Shown one piece after another: positions 6,699 through 8,555 of a DNA stretch of 8,555 nt (within the stretch, counting starts at the first letter, position 1; each line of letters starts with the position of its first letter). The translations under genes were made by a program, and so were the position numbers. The DNA comes from Syntrophomonadaceae bacterium (GTDB lineage: Bacteria > Bacillota > Dethiobacteria > SKNC01). The notes beneath the pieces were generated by a model. It saw only the letters and a program-made list of their open reading frames with translations. It was not told the DNA's origin and searched no databases. The stretch spans positions 1-8,555 of the forward strand of contig PWHX01000005.1 in NCBI GenBank assembly GCA_003555415.1, given 5' to 3'.

Positions 6699-6727
6699 AT
6701 TTTATCTTTTTTTAATAAATAATACAA
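6699..6727 (-). promoter_or_regulatory. Candidate promoter of the decarboxylase operon
   Basis: On the minus strand, TTGTAT (6727-6722) and TAAAAT (6704-6699) are separated by 17 nt, a housekeeping-sigma-like arrangement with a good -10 and a poor -35. It begins about 10 nt after the stop of the PHP gene and predicts a leader of roughly 50 nt before ATG 6642. The 86-nt gap has no terminator, so read-through from the dipeptidase-PHP operon is also possible. The AT-rich composition lowers confidence. Confidence 0.4.
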
Positions 6728-6737
6728 GATAAATCAG

Positions 6738-7574
6738 TCAGTTTAGAACATTTTTAATTTCTTCGGCTACTTTTTTCATTTTTTCCACATGGAACATGGT
6801 AATAGTAGCACTTCCCATTTCTGAGCCTGTAAGTCGATCAATACCGTGGCAATCTGAACCTCCTGTTATCAGTAATCTGCTTTTAAAGGCCATAGTCTGG
6901 TACTTCCTGGTTTCCTCCTCAGAGTGTTCCGGATGATAAACCTCTATTCCCTTTAATCCTGCATTTATTAATTCCGGGATCATATCGTCCTTTTTTATTA
7001 TCCCCGGGTGAGCCAAAACCGGTACTCCTCCTGCCCTTAATACCATTTTTATAACTTCTTGGGGCAAAAGCCTGTATCGCTCAACATAAGCAGGTGCGTT
7101 TGATCCTATAAACTTATCAAAGGCATCTTGAACATTTCTCACATACCCTTTTTCAGTTAAGAGTCTCGCAATATGAGGCCTACCTACAGCCCCTTCTCCT
7201 GCAATCATCATAACTTCATCTATGTCAACGTTACACCCCAGGCCGTTCAGTTTTTTAATTATGTTTTTAACCCTCTTACAACGAAAGTCCCTAAGTCTTT
7301 TTAACAGCAGTTGAAATGTTTCATCCTCATCGTCTACATAATAACCTAAAATGTGTATTTCAAAATTATTATAGTCTGTACTGAGTTCAACACCCGGTAT
7401 TACTTCAATATCTAATTTTTCACCCTCCTCCATAGCCTCTTTGACCCCATCCATAGTATCGTGGTCAGTAATAGCTATGGCCTTAAGGTTTATATCCTTA
7501 GCCATGGCAACGGCCTCTGAAGGTGTCAGACATCCATCGGATACGGAAGTATGAATATGCAAATCAGCATTCAT
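6738..7574 (-). CDS. PHP-domain metal-dependent phosphoesterase (TrpH/YciV/RNase AM-like)
   Basis: The 278-residue soluble protein has a PHP domain with metal ligands in the expected places: DLHIHT (His6, His8) with Asp13, TDHDT (His38), PGVELS (Glu63), EIHILGY (His74), GRPHIARLL (His134), AHPG (His189) and GGSDCHG (Asp241, His243). It is built like the YciV/TrpH group, where a small insert (about 100-165 here) interrupts the barrel. Characterised members degrade short RNA from the 5' end or hydrolyse 3',5'-bisphosphonucleotides, and such activity is the best guess; the sequence does not prove it. It is not a DNA-polymerase-attached PHP or a histidinol phosphatase, given its length and motif set. 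ATG 7574 overlaps the dipeptidase stop as ATGA and follows GGAGG by 6 nt, showing translational coupling with the upstream gene. It has no evident role in the decarboxylase complex downstream. Confidence 0.92.
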   Translation of the reverse strand: MNADLHIHTSVSDGCLTPSEAVAMAKDINLKAIAITDHDTMDGVKEAMEEGEKLDIEVIPGVELSTDYNNFEIHILGYYVDDEDETFQLLLKRLRDFRCKRVKNIIKKLNGLGCNVDIDEVMMIAGEGAVGRPHIARLLTEKGYVRNVQDAFDKFIGSNAPAYVERYRLLPQEVIKMVLRAGGVPVLAHPGIIKKDDMIPELINAGLKGIEVYHPEHSEEETRKYQTMAFKSRLLITGGSDCHGIDRLTGSEMGSATITMFHVEKMKKVAEEIKNVLN

Positions 7575-8555
7575 ATTGTACCTCCATTACATGTCAATAT
7601 TTTATAAAAAAAATTAAAAAAGTTTTCACCTAATATCTTTTTGATTTCAGCTTTAGTATAACCTTTTTTAAAAAGTTCGTACGTTAAATTAGGTAATTTA
7701 CTTACATCCTCCAATCCTGCTATAGTAGTATCTATACCATCAAAATCTGACCCCAGACCAATATGATTTATTCCCACCAGGCCTACTATATGGTCAATAT
7801 GATTTACAAGATAACTGATATCTGCTTCTTCACCTACAAAGGGAGGGCAATAATTTATTCCTATTATACCACCTTTTTCAGCCAAGGCCTTTATCTGTCT
7901 ATCACTAAAATTCCGGGAATGGGAGCATAAAGATCGTGCATTTGAATGACTTGCTATTACAGGTTTTTCTGAAAGATCTAGCACATCCCAAAACCCTCGT
8001 TCAGATAAATGTGACACATCAATAACCATTCCTAGATGATTCATTTCTTTAATAACTTTCCTCCCAAACCTAGTTAACCCTCCCCCGGTTATCCCTTCTC
8101 CTGTACCATCGGCAATTTGATTTCTATGATTCCAGGTAAGGGTTAAAAATCGTACACCTAACCGGTACAGTACCCTCAAAACAGATAAACTGCCCTCCAG
8201 AGCTTCCCCGCCTTCGATAGAAAGAAAAGCTGCAAGTTTGTTTTGCTTTAGGGCTTCCTCCATTTCTGCTGCAGAGGTAACTATTACTATCTTATTATTT
8301 GAGTTATTAAAAGTTTTTATTAGGATATCATAGAGTTCCAGGCAGCGCTTTAAAGAACGCTCAGGGTTATACTGTGGCTCTATATATAAGGCAAACACTT
8401 GAACCTTTATACCACTTTCCTTTAGCCGTGGCAGGTCTACGTGGCCTGTATCATTTCTAATATTGAAATTATACTGGTTTTTTGATAATAAAAATTTGTG
8501 AACTGTATCACAATGAGCGTCAATAATTACACTTTCTCTGTGAATCTCCTCTACC
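7571..8555 (-). CDS. Membrane dipeptidase family zinc peptidase, 5' end beyond window
   Basis: This peptidase M19 (renal dipeptidase family) member hydrolyses dipeptides with a two-zinc site. The frame is open from the right edge, giving 327 visible residues; only a few N-terminal residues are probably missing. Numbered from the first complete codon at 8554, the ligands are His14 and Asp16 (IDAHCDT, 11-17), bridging Glu114 (SIEGGEAL), His182 (VIDVSH), His203 and Arg214 (SHSNAR...SRNFSD), and Asp270 (GLGSDFDG). Spacing of His182/His203/Arg214 (+21, +11) equals that of human His198/His219/Arg230, so the enzyme should be active. A GTG at 8398 begins an in-frame ORF but would remove the first zinc motif, so it is not the start. 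Despite the family name there is no visible membrane anchor; bacterial members are usually cytoplasmic. The stop overlaps the PHP gene by 4 nt, forming an operon. Confidence 0.95.
   Translation of the reverse strand, partial: VEEIHRESVIIDAHCDTVHKFLLSKNQYNFNIRNDTGHVDLPRLKESGIKVQVFALYIEPQYNPERSLKRCLELYDILIKTFNNSNNKIVIVTSAAEMEEALKQNKLAAFLSIEGGEALEGSLSVLRVLYRLGVRFLTLTWNHRNQIADGTGEGITGGGLTRFGRKVIKEMNHLGMVIDVSHLSERGFWDVLDLSEKPVIASHSNARSLCSHSRNFSDRQIKALAEKGGIIGINYCPPFVGEEADISYLVNHIDHIVGLVGINHIGLGSDFDGIDTTIAGLEDVSKLPNLTYELFKKGYTKAEIKKILGENFFNFFYKILTCNGGTI

Overview
The window looks like part of a low-GC, Gram-positive anaerobe (Bacillota, probably Clostridia). The signs are AT-rich intergenic DNA, strong purine-rich ribosome binding sites close to every start, TTG/GTG start usage, a VanW/G5 envelope protein, a LysM secreted protein, and a biotin-dependent Na+-translocating decarboxylase of the type used by anaerobes to convert decarboxylation energy into a sodium gradient. 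I cannot name the genus from the sequence alone.

Layout. Positions 16-990 (+) encode a secreted protein with three LysM repeats and an unfamiliar C-terminal domain. It converges on a minus-strand block, and the two sides share a perfect 15-bp stem terminator (1012-1045). Every other gene is on the minus strand. In transcription order (right to left) they are: a membrane-dipeptidase-family metallopeptidase whose 5' end runs off the right edge (7571-8555); a PHP-domain phosphoesterase overlapping it by 4 bp (6738-7574); a four-gene decarboxylase operon (carboxyltransferase alpha 5200-6642, small membrane subunit 4764-5177, biotin carrier 4402-4764, membrane pump beta 3255-4385); a large nested hairpin (3144-3232) that probably ends the operon; a membrane-anchored VanW/G5 protein (1671-3053); and an SGNH/GDSL hydrolase (1045-1596).

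How the genes work together. The four-gene set is a complete Na+ pump by subunit count. Alpha moves CO2 from an acyl-CoA to biotin, the biotin carrier (Lys86) shuttles it, beta decarboxylates it while exporting Na+, and the small subunit tethers the parts to the membrane. The beta subunit keeps every residue I know to be essential. The alpha subunit is markedly divergent in its normally invariant acyl-CoA and biotin loops, so methylmalonyl-CoA is not an assured substrate, and no mutase or epimerase gene is next to it. The flanking genes (LysM, VanW/G5, SGNH, dipeptidase) have envelope or peptide roles.

Three apparent longest-ORF starts are wrong or doubtful. The dipeptidase continues upstream of a GTG at 8398, and the extension supplies its missing zinc motif. 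The carboxyltransferase starts at ATG 6642, not GTG 6651. The VanW protein starts at ATG 3053, not inside the hairpin at 3206. No RNA genes, CRISPR arrays or insertion sequences were seen. No gene-free stretch exceeds about 200 bases.
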